From the NCBI RefSeq assembly GCF_018603885.1, contig NZ_JAHGAW010000016.1:1-64000 (forward strand): a stretch of DNA of 64,000 nt, read 5' to 3'. This DNA is from Sphingobium nicotianae. GTDB taxonomy: Bacteria > Pseudomonadota > Alphaproteobacteria > Sphingomonadales > Sphingomonadaceae. Under the pieces are notes generated by a model. It made no database searches and was not told where the DNA came from. It saw only the letters and a list, made by a program, of their open reading frames with translations. Shown piece by piece: positions 1 through 7,538 of this stretch (positions within the stretch are counted from its first letter, which is position 1; every line of letters starts with the position of its first letter). The translations under genes were made by a program, and so were the position numbers.

Positions 1-46
1 TCTTCGCCCACTGCGCATCGTTCAACTCGTAACGCTTGTTACCCAT
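1..46 (-). CDS. IS5-family transposase, N-terminal 15 codons only
   Basis: Reading leftwards from ATG at 44-46 gives MGNKRYELNDAQWAK and then leaves the window. The RYEL-D-AQW pattern is the typical opening of the DUF4096/IS5-type transposase N-terminal domain, which precedes the DDE nuclease. A GGAG ribosome-binding site lies 6 bases upstream of the ATG, at 53-56. Only the first 15 residues can be seen, so the family call rests on a short motif. The element interrupts the gene to its right. Confidence 0.55.
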   Translation of the reverse strand, partial: MGNKRYELNDAQWAK

Positions 47-124
47 CGTCCGCTCCGCGTTCCAACACGGAGCCCTATGAATCAGCGATCAGACCTTTTG
101 GAAATCCTGAATGTCGATCCGGCC
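1..124 (-). mobile_element. End of an IS5-family insertion sequence
   Basis: The first bases encode the start of an IS5-type transposase on the minus strand, so the window opens inside an insertion sequence whose 5' end lies to the right. The outer limit is put just before the stop codon at 125-127, because from 128 on the sequence reads as a glycosyltransferase interior. The terminal inverted repeat and target duplication cannot be fixed, since the other end is outside the window. The boundary is an inference and may be off by tens of bases. Confidence 0.5.
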
Positions 125-127
125 TAG

Positions 128-1522
128 TATGACGAGCAATTCTATCTGCTCGTCGGCGACCGGATGCTCCACGGCGCCTTGCCCTATGTCGACATGTTCG
201 ACCGCAAGCCGATCGGCCTGTTCCTGATCTATGCCGGGGCGCGGCTGCTGCCGGGCGACGGCTTCCTCGCCTACAAGCTGGTCGCGCTGGCCTTCCTCGC
301 CGCGACGGCACTGGGCGTCTTCCACCTCGCGCGGCGGCGGACGGGGATGTTCGGCGCCACCGTCGCGGCCTGCCTGTTCGTGCTGTGGCATCAGTTCATG
401 GGCGGGGAAGGGGGCCAGTCGCCGGTCTTCTACGACCTGTTCATGGTCGGCGCCGCGATGCTGGTCGTGCGCGCGATCGACCGGCCGGGCGACGTGCGCC
501 GGCTCGGCACGGCGGCGATGCTGGCGATCGGCCTCGCGATCGAGATCAAGCCCTGCGTGGCGGCCGAGGGCATTTATTTCGGCTGCGCGCTGCTGTGGAT
601 CGCGCATCGGCAGGGCGCGTCCGCCGGCTCGCTCGCGCTGTCCGCCTCGCTGTGGATCGGCGCGGCGATGCTGCCGACCGCGCTGGTGTTCGGCGCCTAT
701 GCCGCGATGGGCCATGCCGACGCCTTCCTCTTCTGCAATGTGCTGAGCGCCATGGCGCAGGAGCGCAATCCGCTGGGCGTGCAGCTGCGCGACCTGGCCG
801 AGATCATCGCCATCCTCTCGCCGCTCGGCATTCTCCTGGCCTTCGGCCATGCGCGCGGCATGATCCCGCCGGCGGACGCGGCGACGCGCTTCGTCCAGGG
901 CTGGTTCCTCGTCTGCCTGCTGGCCGTGCTCGGCTATTTCCGCTTCAACAGCCCGCACTATGCGATCCCGCTGCTGCTGCCGATCTGCGTGCTGCTGGCG
1001 CCCCTGTTCGATGCGCCGCCGCGCCGCGAGCGGGTGACGCTGGCGCTGGTCGGGCTGAGCTTCGTCATGAGCCAGATCGTGCTGCGCGATCATGAGGCGC
1101 GGCGTGGCGGCGGCGCGGAGGCGGCGCTGGCGGCCGCTGCCGCACGCCCGGCGCCCGGCCGCTGCATCTTCGTCTATTCGGGCTATCCGGCGCTCTACAT
1201 GCTGACCCACAGCTGCCTGCCGAGCCGCTGGGCCTTCCCCGGCAGCCTCGACATGCATGACGAGCGCAATCCCGCGGCGATCGGCGTCGATCCGGCGCGG
1301 GAGGTCGCCCGCATCATGGCGAGCCGCCCCGCCGTGGTGGTCGACGAGTGGCCGCACAGCCGCTTCGGCAATGCCGCGACCCAGGCCGTGGTCGATCGGG
1401 CATTGCGCCGCGACTATGCGCTCGCGACCTGCCTGCCGCTGGGCGACGGGCGCACGCAGCTTTTCTATCGCCCGCGCGGGGAGGGTCGCGCGATCCGACG
1501 GCCGGCGAACTGCCCGGTCTGA
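128..1522 (+). pseudogene. GT-C (ArnT/PMT-like) membrane glycosyltransferase, 5' end lost
   Basis: This is a polytopic membrane protein with many hydrophobic segments. It resembles the GT39/ArnT glycosyltransferases that move sugars from polyprenyl phosphate to lipid or protein on the periplasmic side. The conserved opening YDEQFYLLVGDRML starts at 128, directly after an in-frame TAG at 125-127. The Asp-Glu of this segment is the usual GT-C catalytic acidic site. The first ATG after the stop (164) begins beyond it, so a protein made from 164 (452 residues) would lack the first transmembrane helix and the catalytic loop. The neighbouring insertion sequence probably removed the true start, so I treat the gene as non-functional. 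The DRKPIGLF motif and the rest of the frame are intact to 1522. Confidence 0.6.
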
Positions 1523-1540
1523 GCCGCCGGTCGGGGCGCC

Positions 1541-2110
1541 TCAGTTGCCCGGCCGCGCCTTGTTGGCTTGCGCATAGCGCGCGGCGCCCGCCTCCGCCTC
1601 GCGCTCCACGCCGACATGATCGAGCGTGTAGCGCCGCGCGAAGCCGCGCACGCCCCAGCGGTCATATTGCTGCACATGGGTGAGCTCGTGCGCCCACAGG
1701 CGCGCGTCGGCGAGCAGAGCGGCATCGGGGCGGAACAGGATGACGTCGCCCAAGGTGATCGCCACCGCATTGCCCTTGAAGGCATTGGTCTGGAGGCTGA
1801 GATCATGGCCGTTGCCGATCCGGTAGCGCACCCGCGCCAGCAGCGCGTCGGGGAAATAGCCCCGGAGCCGCGCGCGGATCGCCTGCGGCATGGGCTGGAC
1901 GCCGGCGGATAGCGCGTCGCGCCGCGAGGCCCAGATCCACTGCGCGAGCGCCTCGCCCGCCGCATCCTCGCCGGCGCGCTGCATGTCGCGCAGCAGGCGC
2001 TGACCGACGGCATTCCAGTCCGTCTTTCCTGCCTGCGCGAGGAGCGATGCGGGCGTCGTCAGCGCCGCGGCGAACAGGGAGAGGGCAAGGAGGACTCGGC
2101 GGGGAGGCAT
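1541..2110 (-). CDS. Secreted DUF4157-like zincin-type protein
   Basis: A 189-residue protein with an N-terminal signal peptide (MPPRRVLLALSLFAAALTTP, cleaved near the LLAQA stretch). The core contains WAHELTHVQQ, the HExxH-like metal-binding motif (HELTH) of DUF4157 proteins, which sit among the zincin metallopeptidases. The rest of the catalytic machinery of a peptidase is not obvious, so activity is uncertain. I chose the start at 2110 because it gives a clean signal peptide; the frame stays open upstream to 2236. It is convergent with the truncated glycosyltransferase, with only 18 bases between their stops. Confidence 0.6.
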   Translation of the reverse strand: MPPRRVLLALSLFAAALTTPASLLAQAGKTDWNAVGQRLLRDMQRAGEDAAGEALAQWIWASRRDALSAGVQPMPQAIRARLRGYFPDALLARVRYRIGNGHDLSLQTNAFKGNAVAITLGDVILFRPDAALLADARLWAHELTHVQQYDRWGVRGFARRYTLDHVGVEREAEAGAARYAQANKARPGN

Positions 2111-2319
2111 GCAAAAGGCACCTAGGCGGGGAGCGCTGAATAGCCGTTTAACACGGCGCGCCCGCATCGCTCGCCTGTCGCCCGATCGCGCCGGCTGACC
2201 GGTTCGCCGTAGCTGGCCGCGCGATGAACGGCCCATTCGCCACAGGTTCAGGCGCCGCGCGTTACCCCGATATCACAGGCGAGCGAAGGCCGCGCTGCCT
2301 GAACATCAAGTGGAGATGT

Positions 2320-2646
2320 ATGATGAACCTGACCAAGAGCATCGCAGCGGCCGCGCTGGCCGTTACCACGCTGGGCGTCCTTCCGGCCACCGCGGCCGAG
2401 GCCGGCACCACCGTTTCGATCAGCTATCGCGACGGCTATCGCGGGGATTATCGTGATTATCGCGATTATCGCCGCGACCATCGCCGGTGGGACCGCGACC
2501 ATGACGGCATTCCGAACCGCTACGACCGCTACGACAATCGTCGCGGCTGGAACGGCTATGGCGGCGGCTATCGGACCCGCTGCTGGACCGAGTGGCAGTA
2601 TGACGGCTGGCGCCATGAGCGCACCCGCGTCCGCGTCTGCCGGTAA
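2320..2646 (+). CDS. Small secreted Tyr/Arg/Asp-rich protein with a TSP3-like motif
   Basis: About 108 residues. There is a signal peptide (hydrophobic stretch AAAALAVTTLGVLPATAAEA) and then a strongly charged mature part built from repeated YRDYRD/YDRYD units. Near residues 60-72 the pattern DRDHDGIPNRYD matches the calcium-binding loop of thrombospondin type 3 repeats (D-x-D-x-DG-x-x-N-x-x-D). Two adjacent ATG codons at 2320 and 2323 follow a GGAG at 2312. The C-terminus holds two cysteines that could form a disulfide. I do not recognise the family; RcnB-like periplasmic proteins have similar composition but the resemblance is weak. Confidence 0.6.
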   Translation: MMNLTKSIAAAALAVTTLGVLPATAAEAGTTVSISYRDGYRGDYRDYRDYRRDHRRWDRDHDGIPNRYDRYDNRRGWNGYGGGYRTRCWTEWQYDGWRHERTRVRVCR

Positions 2647-2714
2647 GACTTGCTGCCCGGAAGCTGATGGAGAGGCGTTGACGGCGGATCGGTGGTGGGG
2701 CTAGGCGTTCGGCC

Positions 2715-3011
2715 ATGTCCAATACGCCATCAGACACGCCGCCCGATCGCCTCTCCACCAATGCGCGCAGTCCCCATTTCGACATGGAGACGCTCCAGCG
2801 CGGCATCGGCATCCGCTTCAAGGGCCGCGAGCGCACCGACGTCGAGGAATACAGCATTTCCGAGGGCTGGATCCGCGTCGCCGCGGGCAAGAGCCGCGAC
2901 CGGCACGGCCAGCCGCTGACGATCAAGCTCAATGGCGAGGTCGAAGCCTGGTTCCTCGATACGGCGCAAGGGGCTGCGCCTGCCGAAAGCGCGGGGGATG
3001 ACGCGAGCTAG
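2715..3011 (+). CDS. DUF3297 family protein
   Basis: A 98-residue soluble protein with the features of DUF3297: a polar N-terminus, then RGIGIRFKGRERTDVEEY, a segment on being applied as a modification (GWIRVAAGKSRDRHG) and KLNGEVEAWF near the end. The function of this family is unknown to me. The start ATG at 2715 lies 68 bases after the previous gene. Its last 14 bases overlap the start of the Sel1-repeat gene in another frame, so the two are probably cotranscribed. Confidence 0.7.
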   Translation: MSNTPSDTPPDRLSTNARSPHFDMETLQRGIGIRFKGRERTDVEEYSISEGWIRVAAGKSRDRHGQPLTIKLNGEVEAWFLDTAQGAAPAESAGDDAS

Positions 3012-3801
3012 GGTTCCGCTATTCGCCGCGCTGGCTGCCGCCGGGCTGTTGCTCGCGGACTGCGGCGGCGCGAATGCCGCGCAGGACAATCAGGACAAAC
3101 CCGCCGCCCAAGCGGCCGCGCAGAACGGCGCCGCGGCTCCCGATCCCGCCGCGCTCGTGGCCGCGCTCGAGAAGATGGCCGCCGCCGGCAACGGTGAGGC
3201 GAGCTATCATCTGGGAATGGCCTATCATCTCGGCAACGGGGTGCCACAGGATAAGGCGAAGGCGCTGGACGCCTTCCGCAAATCGGCGGAACTCGGCGAT
3301 CCGCTCGGCGCCTACAAGCTCGGCTGTTACTATGACGGGCAGGGCGAAGGGCTGGTCAAGGAAGATGACGCGCTCGCCCTCAAGTACAAGCTGGTCGCCG
3401 CGGAGGCGGGCTATGCGCTCGCCCAGCAGGATGTCGGTATCCTCTATGGCGAGAAAAGCGATTTCAATACCGCGCTGGGCTGGATCGCGCAGGCGGCGGC
3501 ACAAGGCTGGCCGGACGCCTTGCGCATCTACGCCTCGATCCACAACGGCGCGGCAGGCATTCCGAAGGACGCGGCGACGACCGACGCCTATTTCACGCTC
3601 GCGCTGCGGATGACCGATGGCGGTGACGCGAAGCAACGGGCCTGGCTGACGGCTTTCGAGGCGAAGATGTCGGCGCAGGACAAGGCGCGGGCGGATCAGC
3701 TCGTCGCCGGCTATCGGCCGGCACCGACCGCGCTCACGCGCAAGGCATTGGCCGGCCAGCGCGCGGCCGAGGAGCTGGTCGCCGCGGCGACGCCGGACTG
3801 A
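2998..3801 (+). CDS. Secreted Sel1-repeat protein
   Basis: A 267-residue protein with an N-terminal hydrophobic export signal ending in LLLADCGG, which resembles a lipobox except for Asp before the Cys. The body carries Sel1-like (TPR-type) repeats, seen as SYHLGMAYHLGNGVPQDKAKAL, ELGDPLGAYKLGCYY and AEAGYALAQQDVGILYG spread over residues 60-160. Such repeats mediate protein-protein contacts, often in the envelope. The ATG at 2998 was preferred over an upstream in-frame start at 2932 because it begins exactly at the signal sequence. It overlaps the DUF3297 gene by 14 bases. Confidence 0.65.
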   Translation: MTRARVPLFAALAAAGLLLADCGGANAAQDNQDKPAAQAAAQNGAAAPDPAALVAALEKMAAAGNGEASYHLGMAYHLGNGVPQDKAKALDAFRKSAELGDPLGAYKLGCYYDGQGEGLVKEDDALALKYKLVAAEAGYALAQQDVGILYGEKSDFNTALGWIAQAAAQGWPDALRIYASIHNGAAGIPKDAATTDAYFTLALRMTDGGDAKQRAWLTAFEAKMSAQDKARADQLVAGYRPAPTALTRKALAGQRAAEELVAAATPD

Positions 3802-4046
3802 GCGGCGGGACCCCTTTCTCCCGGATCGCGCCATGCCGCGTCCCGTCGCGGAGGGTTCCAAATTCCAGAACTTATCCCGGTCTGGCAGAACCAGTGCTCC
3901 CGCGCAGGCCGGAGCCCAGGGCGATATGAACCGCCGTCGGGTCATGGGTCGCGCGGGACAAAGTCCGGACCGGGCGAATGACGCCTTTCGAGCGGCGCGT
4001 CAGTGCGGCTGGATGTCAAAAGGATCGTGGGAAGCGGACATCAGTC

Positions 4047-4433
4047 CTAGGTGGGCGTGTCGGCGAAGGGATATGCGACCACTTGAAACTCGTCTTGGTA
4101 GACGATGAACCCCGGCCGCCGCGTTTTCAGCACCTCGGTCTCCAAACCGTTTTCGCCGAGCACCTGTGTGTAATCGCGCATCCTCGCGATGTACTCGACC
4201 GCCGTTGCCCGAAACCAGCTCAACGCTTGCGCCTTACGATTAGGCTTCGCCGATAGCGAGAAGCGATTTGGATGTGGCAGATGATCATTGAACCAATCAA
4301 AGGCGTCCTGAAGCCTCTGCACATCGTGAGCTGTTATATCAGTGCTGTGCGCCAATGCGTTCCCCGCATGAAACACGCCCCGCCGCCTTCCTGAGCGGGG
4401 GTCAATTTCGCCGATGACGAAGCGGATAAACAT
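4047..4433 (-). CDS. Hypothetical protein, 128 residues
   Basis: A soluble protein without signal peptide or membrane segments. The N-terminal half (FVIGEIDPRSGRRRGVFHAG) and the phrase FDWFNDHLPHP are what one sees; residues RKAQALSWF and VLKTRRPGFIVYQDEFQVVAYPF follow. I do not recognise a family. The surrounding region 3802-4994 has lower GC and only small orphan genes, so it may be accessory. The 245 bases before it (3802-4046) hold nothing I can identify. Confidence 0.5.
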   Translation of the reverse strand: MFIRFVIGEIDPRSGRRRGVFHAGNALAHSTDITAHDVQRLQDAFDWFNDHLPHPNRFSLSAKPNRKAQALSWFRATAVEYIARMRDYTQVLGENGLETEVLKTRRPGFIVYQDEFQVVAYPFADTPT

Positions 4434-4575
4434 CCCGCTATGCTATCCTTCACCTGTAAACATTGAATGTCTGCAATGGCGTCGGTGGCTGACCAGCCGA
4501 TATGGCAAGAACGGGGTGGGGAGCGGACGGTCCGGTTTGCAACAGATAAGGCGCAAGATCAGACGATTGTTCAGG

Positions 4576-4797
4576 CTACCCTAGCAGGCCGGTTGAGGCG
4601 ATTAAGATGAACGCTCCAAAACAAAATCCGAACACAGCCATCCCCATCGTCAGCCAATACTGGAATGGATCATGACTGCGAGTGTAGGTCTGGCCTCTTA
4701 CATTGATGCTTTGTGCGGAGAGGCCGACATACAGTCGGTTCATCATGAAAGCTGCCATCCCGCCCGAAACCAGAATTAGGAGCCACATGCCGACCAT
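4576..4797 (-). CDS. Small inner-membrane protein with two helices
   Basis: 73 residues with two predicted membrane helices (about residues 2-20 and 48-70) joined by a polar loop containing SINVRGQTYTRSHDP. No catalytic motif is visible and I do not recognise the family. It stands alone on the minus strand between the 128-residue hypothetical gene and recF, with about 140 to 200 non-coding bases on each side. Coding status is supported only by the coherent two-helix layout. Confidence 0.5.
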   Translation of the reverse strand: MVGMWLLILVSGGMAAFMMNRLYVGLSAQSINVRGQTYTRSHDPFQYWLTMGMAVFGFCFGAFILIASTGLLG

Positions 4798-4877
4798 AGC
4801 CCATTCTGCATGGCGGCGCCTAAACCGTCAACGACTGCTTCCGGAGCGTTTTAAAGTCTTTAGGAAGGGCAACAACG

Positions 4878-4941
4878 TCGTCGCGTCCTGACTGTCGGCT
4901 TCCGGGAGGAAATGCTGGATAGCCGTCGTTCGAATTTGTCA
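4878..4941. repeat. Dispersed intergenic repeat, copy 1
   Basis: The 20 bases from 4878 are identical to those from 7298, and similarity continues through GGATAGCCG and GAATTTG with small gaps. Both copies are intergenic and flank the recF-peroxiredoxin block in the same orientation. Confidence 0.6.
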
Positions 4942-4994
4942 GCGCAGCCCAGGCTCCTGCTTTTGCAGGCGCGCTGATTTACACAGGACAGCCT

Positions 4995-6062
4995 CTAGGC
5001 CGGGCTGATCCGTCCATTCTCGACGACCAGCCGCGTCGCCGCGCCGATCCCCTCGAACAGGCTGGCCTCGGTCCCCGTCATCCATACCTGGCCGCCGGTG
5101 GCGCGCAGGCGATCGAACAGGGCGCCGCGCCGGACCGGATCGAGATGCGCGGCCACTTCGTCGAGCAGGATGACGAGCGGCCGCCCGCTGATCGACCGGA
5201 CGAGCTCGGCATGGGCGAGGATGATGCTGAGCAGCAGCGCCTTCTGCTCGCCGGTCGAGCAAAGCGCGGCGTCCTGATCCTTGGCGAGGTGGCGCACGAG
5301 GAGATCGGCGCGGTGCGGTCCGGCGAGCGTCCGCCCCGCCGCCTTGTCGCGTGAGCGGCCGGTGGCGAGGGCATCGCGCAGTGCCGCCTCGTCGCCGTCC
5401 CATCCCGTCAGCGCCAGCCCCGGCCGCGCGAACAGGCTCTGCGCGCTCTCGTCGATCTGCTGCGCGAGCGCCGCGACCAGCGCGCGCCGTGCCGCGTCGA
5501 TCGCCGCGCCATGCTCGGCCATCTGCGCCTCGAGCGCGCCGAGCCAGGCGGGGTCGGGCGGCCGCTCGTCGGCGAGCAGGCTGTTGCGCGCGCGCATCGC
5601 CGCCTCGTAGCGGACGCTGTGCATGGCGTGCGCGGGGTCCTGCGCCAGCACCAGCCGGTCGAGGAAGCGCCGCCGCCCGCCCGGGCTCTCCAGGAACAGC
5701 CGGTCCATCGCCGGGGTCAGCCAGCTTACCGCGAGCAATGCCGAGAGCGCATTGGCCGAGGCGGTCCTGCCGTCGATGCGCACCTGGCGCTTGTCCGGCG
5801 CGTCCGGCTCCGTGCCGGTGCCGACCTGTGTGTCGCCGATCCGGGCGGAGACCGCGAAGCCGCCCGGCCCTCCCTGCCGCGCCATGTCGCGCAGCGCAGC
5901 GCCGCGCAGGCCGCGCCCGGGCGCCAAGAGCGAGACGGCCTCGAGAATGTTGGTCTTGCCCGCGCCATTCTCGCCCGAGAGCACGATCATCGCCACGTCG
6001 GGCGTGATCAGCGCGGCGGCATGATTGCGGAAATCGGTGAGGGCGAGGCGGGCGATCACCAT
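4995..6062 (-). CDS. recF: DNA replication and repair protein RecF
   Basis: A 355-residue SMC/ABC-type ATPase that loads RecA at single-strand gaps during recombination repair and fork restart. The N-terminus has LALTDFRNHAA and the Walker A GENGAGKTN near residue 32. The ABC signature is seen as CSTGEQKALLL, followed by the Walker B region LVILLDEVAAHLD, and a conserved HRADL sits before them. The length fits the family. The start at 6062 (ATG, then GTG) gives the usual short N-terminus. In many alphaproteobacteria recF stands apart from dnaA-dnaN, as here. Confidence 0.93.
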   Translation of the reverse strand: MVIARLALTDFRNHAAALITPDVAMIVLSGENGAGKTNILEAVSLLAPGRGLRGAALRDMARQGGPGGFAVSARIGDTQVGTGTEPDAPDKRQVRIDGRTASANALSALLAVSWLTPAMDRLFLESPGGRRRFLDRLVLAQDPAHAMHSVRYEAAMRARNSLLADERPPDPAWLGALEAQMAEHGAAIDAARRALVAALAQQIDESAQSLFARPGLALTGWDGDEAALRDALATGRSRDKAAGRTLAGPHRADLLVRHLAKDQDAALCSTGEQKALLLSIILAHAELVRSISGRPLVILLDEVAAHLDPVRRGALFDRLRATGGQVWMTGTEASLFEGIGAATRLVVENGRISPA

Positions 6063-6157
6063 GGCCGCTCGTAGCCGGAGAGGGCTGGCGGGCCAAGACC
6101 TTCTGTGGCAGACTGAGTTTCAGGGCAAGACTGACCCCCGGACCCAGGAGAAACCCC

Positions 6158-6712
6158 ATGAAGACCAAGGCATGGATTGCAGCCGCGAGCGCGCTCGCCG
6201 GGCTCATCATCGCGAGCGGCGCCCATGCCGCGCTGGCCGTGGGGGCCAAGGCGCCTGACTTCGAGACGCGCGGCGCGCTGGGCGGCAAGATCTTCAATCT
6301 GAAGCTCAGCACGCAGCTCAAGAAGGGACCGGTCGTGCTCTATTTCTTCCCGGCGGCGTTCACCCCCGGCTGCACGGCGGAGGCGAAGGAATTCGCCGAC
6401 ATGTCCGACGAGTTCAAGGCGCATGGCGCGACGGTGATCGGCATGTCGGCCGACCCGGTCGACAAGCTCGCCCAATTCTCCACCGAAGTGTGCCGCAACA
6501 AGTTCGCGGTCGCATCGGCCGGCCCCGCCGTCATCTCGGGCTATGACGTGGCGCTCAAGCTCCCCGACCCGCGCTTCGCCGGCAAGACCGACCGCACCTC
6601 CTATGTGATCAGCAAGGCCGGCAACATCGTCTATGTGCACAGCGCGCTCGACTATCGCGAGCATGTCAAGAACACGCTGGCGGCGGTGAAGAGCCTCGAA
6701 GCGAAGAAATGA
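6158..6712 (+). CDS. Periplasmic peroxiredoxin (AhpC/TSA, BCP-like)
   Basis: 184 residues with a signal peptide ending near GAHAALA and a thioredoxin-like peroxiredoxin fold. The peroxidatic site is seen as FFPAAFTPGCTAEAKEF, with the Pro, Thr and Cys of the PxxxTxxC motif. A second Cys occurs at TEVCRNKF about 44 residues later and could act as the resolving residue. It would reduce peroxides in the periplasm using a thiol donor. An AGGAG ribosome-binding site lies 7 bases before the ATG. The gene is divergent from recF. Confidence 0.85.
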   Translation: MKTKAWIAAASALAGLIIASGAHAALAVGAKAPDFETRGALGGKIFNLKLSTQLKKGPVVLYFFPAAFTPGCTAEAKEFADMSDEFKAHGATVIGMSADPVDKLAQFSTEVCRNKFAVASAGPAVISGYDVALKLPDPRFAGKTDRTSYVISKAGNIVYVHSALDYREHVKNTLAAVKSLEAKK

Positions 6713-6715
6713 GCC

Positions 6716-7039
6716 TCAGCGGGCCGGGCTGCGCGCGAGCCGGACCAGCACGCCGATCAGGATCAGGCACCAGGGCAGGGCGGCCCAGTCGGTCCAGTCC
6801 GGACCGGTGACCGGCGTCGAGACGCTGTTCAGATAGACGACCAGTGCCGCGAAGGTGAGCAGACAGGCGCCGACGCCGAGGGTGCAGGCCCGTGCGATCC
6901 TGGCCGACCGTTGCCGGTCGCCGCTTCCCCATCTCGCATGAGCGGCAAACCCCAGGGCGAGCAGGGTCAGGACGGCGCCGCTCGCGATCACGATGAGGCA
7001 GAAGATCAGGCCGTCGAGGCGGATCGTGATGTCGCTCAT
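6716..7039 (-). CDS. Hypothetical membrane protein, 107 residues
   Basis: Three hydrophobic segments are visible (around residues 9-30, 49-70 and 84-102) with Arg-rich connecting loops such as GSGDRQRSARIARA. No family is recognised. I chose the ATG at 7039 because the upstream extension of the frame reads through a non-coding inverted repeat. It is convergent with the peroxiredoxin gene, with 3 bases between stops. Confidence 0.55.
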   Translation of the reverse strand: MSDITIRLDGLIFCLIVIASGAVLTLLALGFAAHARWGSGDRQRSARIARACTLGVGACLLTFAALVVYLNSVSTPVTGPDWTDWAALPWCLILIGVLVRLARSPAR

Positions 7040-7151
7040 CGGTCGCTCCCCTGCTCCGCTACCGTTATCGCCGCATCCTACGCGCCGGATGGCGAGGATG
7101 CCAGCGCGTTGGGCGAAGTCCGGTATGGGGTGGGAAGCTGACGCATCTATT

Positions 7152-7280
7152 CCTCCCCAAGCTTGTCTTGGGGAGGGGGACCGCGAAGCGGTGGAGGGGC
7201 CGCCGAAGGCGGAAGGCCGGTCCATTTTCCCTCCACCACCCTTCGGGTGGTCCCCCTCCCCGAGACAAGCTCGGGGAGGA
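7152..7280. repeat. Large imperfect inverted repeat
   Basis: The left arm begins CCTCCCCAAGCTTGTCTTGG and continues GGAGGGGGACC; the right arm runs GGTCCCCCTCCCCGAGACAA and ends GCTCGGGGAGG. Smaller hairpins (CCGCGAAGCGG, CACCCTTCGGGTG, CCGCCGAAGGCGG) lie inside. The pattern resembles the mobile intergenic palindromes common in sphingomonads. It may also serve as a transcription stop or RNA stability element between the convergent and divergent neighbours. Confidence 0.7.
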
Positions 7281-7297
7281 ACTAAATGTCCGAAAAG

Positions 7298-7372
7298 TCG
7301 TCGCGTCCTGACTGTCCGCTTTCGGGCGACATCTTCGGATAGCCGCCAATGGGCGGAGGCAACGAATTTGCC
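7298..7372. repeat. Dispersed intergenic repeat, copy 2
   Basis: Second copy of the element at 4878-4941, starting with 20 identical bases (GTCGTCGCGTCCTGACTGTC) and sharing GGATAGCCG and CGAATTTG further on. It lies immediately beside the large inverted repeat. Confidence 0.6.
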
Positions 7373-7538
7373 CAAGGACCATCGTGCGGCAGGCCACGCG
7401 GGCAGGCGATGGTCAATCGCGGTCGGCCCTGTCCGGGACGGTTACGGGCACGGGGCCGCCGCGGAAAAAATGTCGCCGTCGCCGGCCATGCCCAAGGCGC
7501 GTATGGACAGGCGGGCGGGTGTCCATTATCCGCTCGCC

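Noticed and set aside
89..1357. Long minus-strand frame opposite the glycosyltransferase
   Set aside because: It is Arg/Ala/His-rich with no recognisable motif and mirrors the opposite strand of a high-GC gene; the plus-strand frame has clear membrane helices and family motifs.
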